This document shows, one piece after another, positions 63,281-64,000 of a stretch of 64,000 nucleotides of DNA. Positions within the stretch are counted from its first letter, which is position 1; each line of letters starts with the position of its first letter. The stretch is from the NCBI GenBank assembly GCA_021783695.1, contig JAJXTO010000009.1:1-64000 (forward strand), in the 5' to 3' direction. The DNA comes from Pseudomonadota bacterium. Its GTDB lineage: Bacteria > Pseudomonadota > Gammaproteobacteria > Burkholderiales > Burkholderiaceae_C. The translations under genes and the position numbers were made by a program. The notes under the pieces were generated by a model. That model ran no database searches, was not told where the DNA came from, and was given only the letters and a program-made list of their open reading frames with translations.

Positions 63281-64000
63281 ATGTTGCCCATGCTGCCCAA
63301 AGCCGTTCTGGTTCTCGCCGACGGCTCGATTTTTCGCGGACTTTCCATTGGTGCAACCGGGCAGACGGTCGGTGAGGTGGTGTTCAACACCGCCATCACC
63401 GGCTATCAGGAAATCCTCACCGATCCGAGCTACTGCCGCCAGATCGTCACCCTCACTTACCCGCACATCGGCAACGTCGGCGTCAACCCGCAGGACGTGG
63501 AAGCGGCCAAGGTGCATGCCGCGGGACTGATCATCAAAGACCTGCCCATGCTGCTGTCGAACTACCGCAGCCAGCAGTCGCTCGATGCCTATCTGCGCAC
63601 CCAGGGCACGGTGGCGATTGCCGGGATCGATACCCGCCGTCTCACGCGTCACCTGCGCAGCAAGGGCGCGCAGAGCGGCTGCGTCATCGCCTTGGCGGCG
63701 GGGCAGGACATCAGTGACAGTGTCATCCAGGCAGCGCTGGACGCCGCACATGGCTTTGCCGGGTTGGCCGGCATGGATCTCGCCCGGGTGGTGTCCACCA
63801 CGGCGTCCTATGCGTGGAAGCAGACCGACTGGTCTCTGGAGCAGGGCTATGGCGAGATGACCGCGGCGAGCCGCCATGTGGTGGCCTACGATTTCGGCGT
63901 GAAATACAACATCCTGCGGCTGCTGGCCGCGCGCGGCTGCCGTGTGACCGTGGTGCCGGCGCAGACCCCCGCGGCCGAGGTGCTGGCCATGCGTCCCGAC
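63281..64000 (+). CDS. carA: Carbamoyl-phosphate synthase small subunit (5' part)
   Basis: Glutaminase subunit that feeds ammonia to CarB for arginine and pyrimidine synthesis. The first 240 residues are present; the gene runs off the window before the Cys-His-Glu triad. They contain [60 protein letters not shown] and [19 protein letters not shown] lies 7 nt before the ATG; a second ATG follows three codons later. Confidence 0.95.
   Translation, partial: MLPMLPKAVLVLADGSIFRGLSIGATGQTVGEVVFNTAITGYQEILTDPSYCRQIVTLTYPHIGNVGVNPQDVEAAKVHAAGLIIKDLPMLLSNYRSQQSLDAYLRTQGTVAIAGIDTRRLTRHLRSKGAQSGCVIALAAGQDISDSVIQAALDAAHGFAGLAGMDLARVVSTTASYAWKQTDWSLEQGYGEMTAASRHVVAYDFGVKYNILRLLAARGCRVTVVPAQTPAAEVLAMRPD

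Overview
The window is a stretch of bacterial core chromosome, very probably from a betaproteobacterium of the order Burkholderiales. A sulfur-oxidising, Thiomonas-like lineage is a guess, not a demonstration. Grounds: high GC by eye; a classic UGA +1 frameshift in prfB; the block ndk-rlmN-pilW-rodZ-ispG-hisS-yfgM-bamB-der-hfq-hflX-hflK-hflC-hisZ-purA; the dapC-dapD-pilU-dapE-prmB block; and rho next to a type B L31 gene. Genes are densely packed, with many 1-4 nt overlaps. I see no insertion sequence, prophage, CRISPR array, plasmid origin or clear island.

Layout. 1-9.4 kb (minus): tRNA-Thr(CGT), fbp, pepN, prfB, then the DnaK chaperone set dnaJ-dnaK-grpE with sigma32-like promoters before grpE and dnaK, and a small secreted Lys/His-rich protein. 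9.5-14.4 kb: a small tyrosine phosphatase, a DUF482 protein whose start codon overlaps that of the divergent nadE, then PII (glnB) and an iron-sulfur flavin reductase. 14.5-33.4 kb (plus): scpB, rluB, then the long housekeeping block, ending in hisZ, purA and a phosphoribosyltransferase. 33.4-39 kb: a DUF4124 protein (minus), guaB-guaA, a small membrane protein, tadA and an LD-carboxypeptidase. 39-40.3 kb (minus): a sigma factor / zinc-finger anti-sigma-like protein / DUF3106 cassette. 40.5-48.4 kb (plus): succinylase-branch lysine/DAP genes dapC, dapD, dapE with an embedded pilU, prmB, an ABC-F ATPase, a REP-like palindrome and an orphan 130-aa protein. 48.4-53.9 kb (minus): MATE transporter, ArnT-like membrane protein, rpmE2, rho, trxA. 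54.0-60.5 kb (minus): SRP RNA and a six-gene arn operon for 4-amino-arabinose modification of lipid A, with ArnA split into two genes and no arnD. 60.7-64 kb: an AidB-type acyl-CoA dehydrogenase, tonB (minus) and the start of carA.

Themes: protein quality control (DnaK system, HflKC, trxA, BamB/YfgM), translation (prfB, hisS, rluB, rlmN, tadA, prmB, L31, Der, HflX), purine synthesis (purA, guaB, guaA), nitrogen/NAD status (nadE-glnB), cell-wall precursor supply (dap genes, LD-carboxypeptidase, rodZ) and outer-membrane remodelling (arn). I found no wholly new multi-gene system. The points most worth checking are the split-ArnA/no-ArnD arn operon, the CATG-overlapping divergent starts, the REP-like element and the orphan protein beside it, and the sigma/anti-sigma/DUF3106 cassette.
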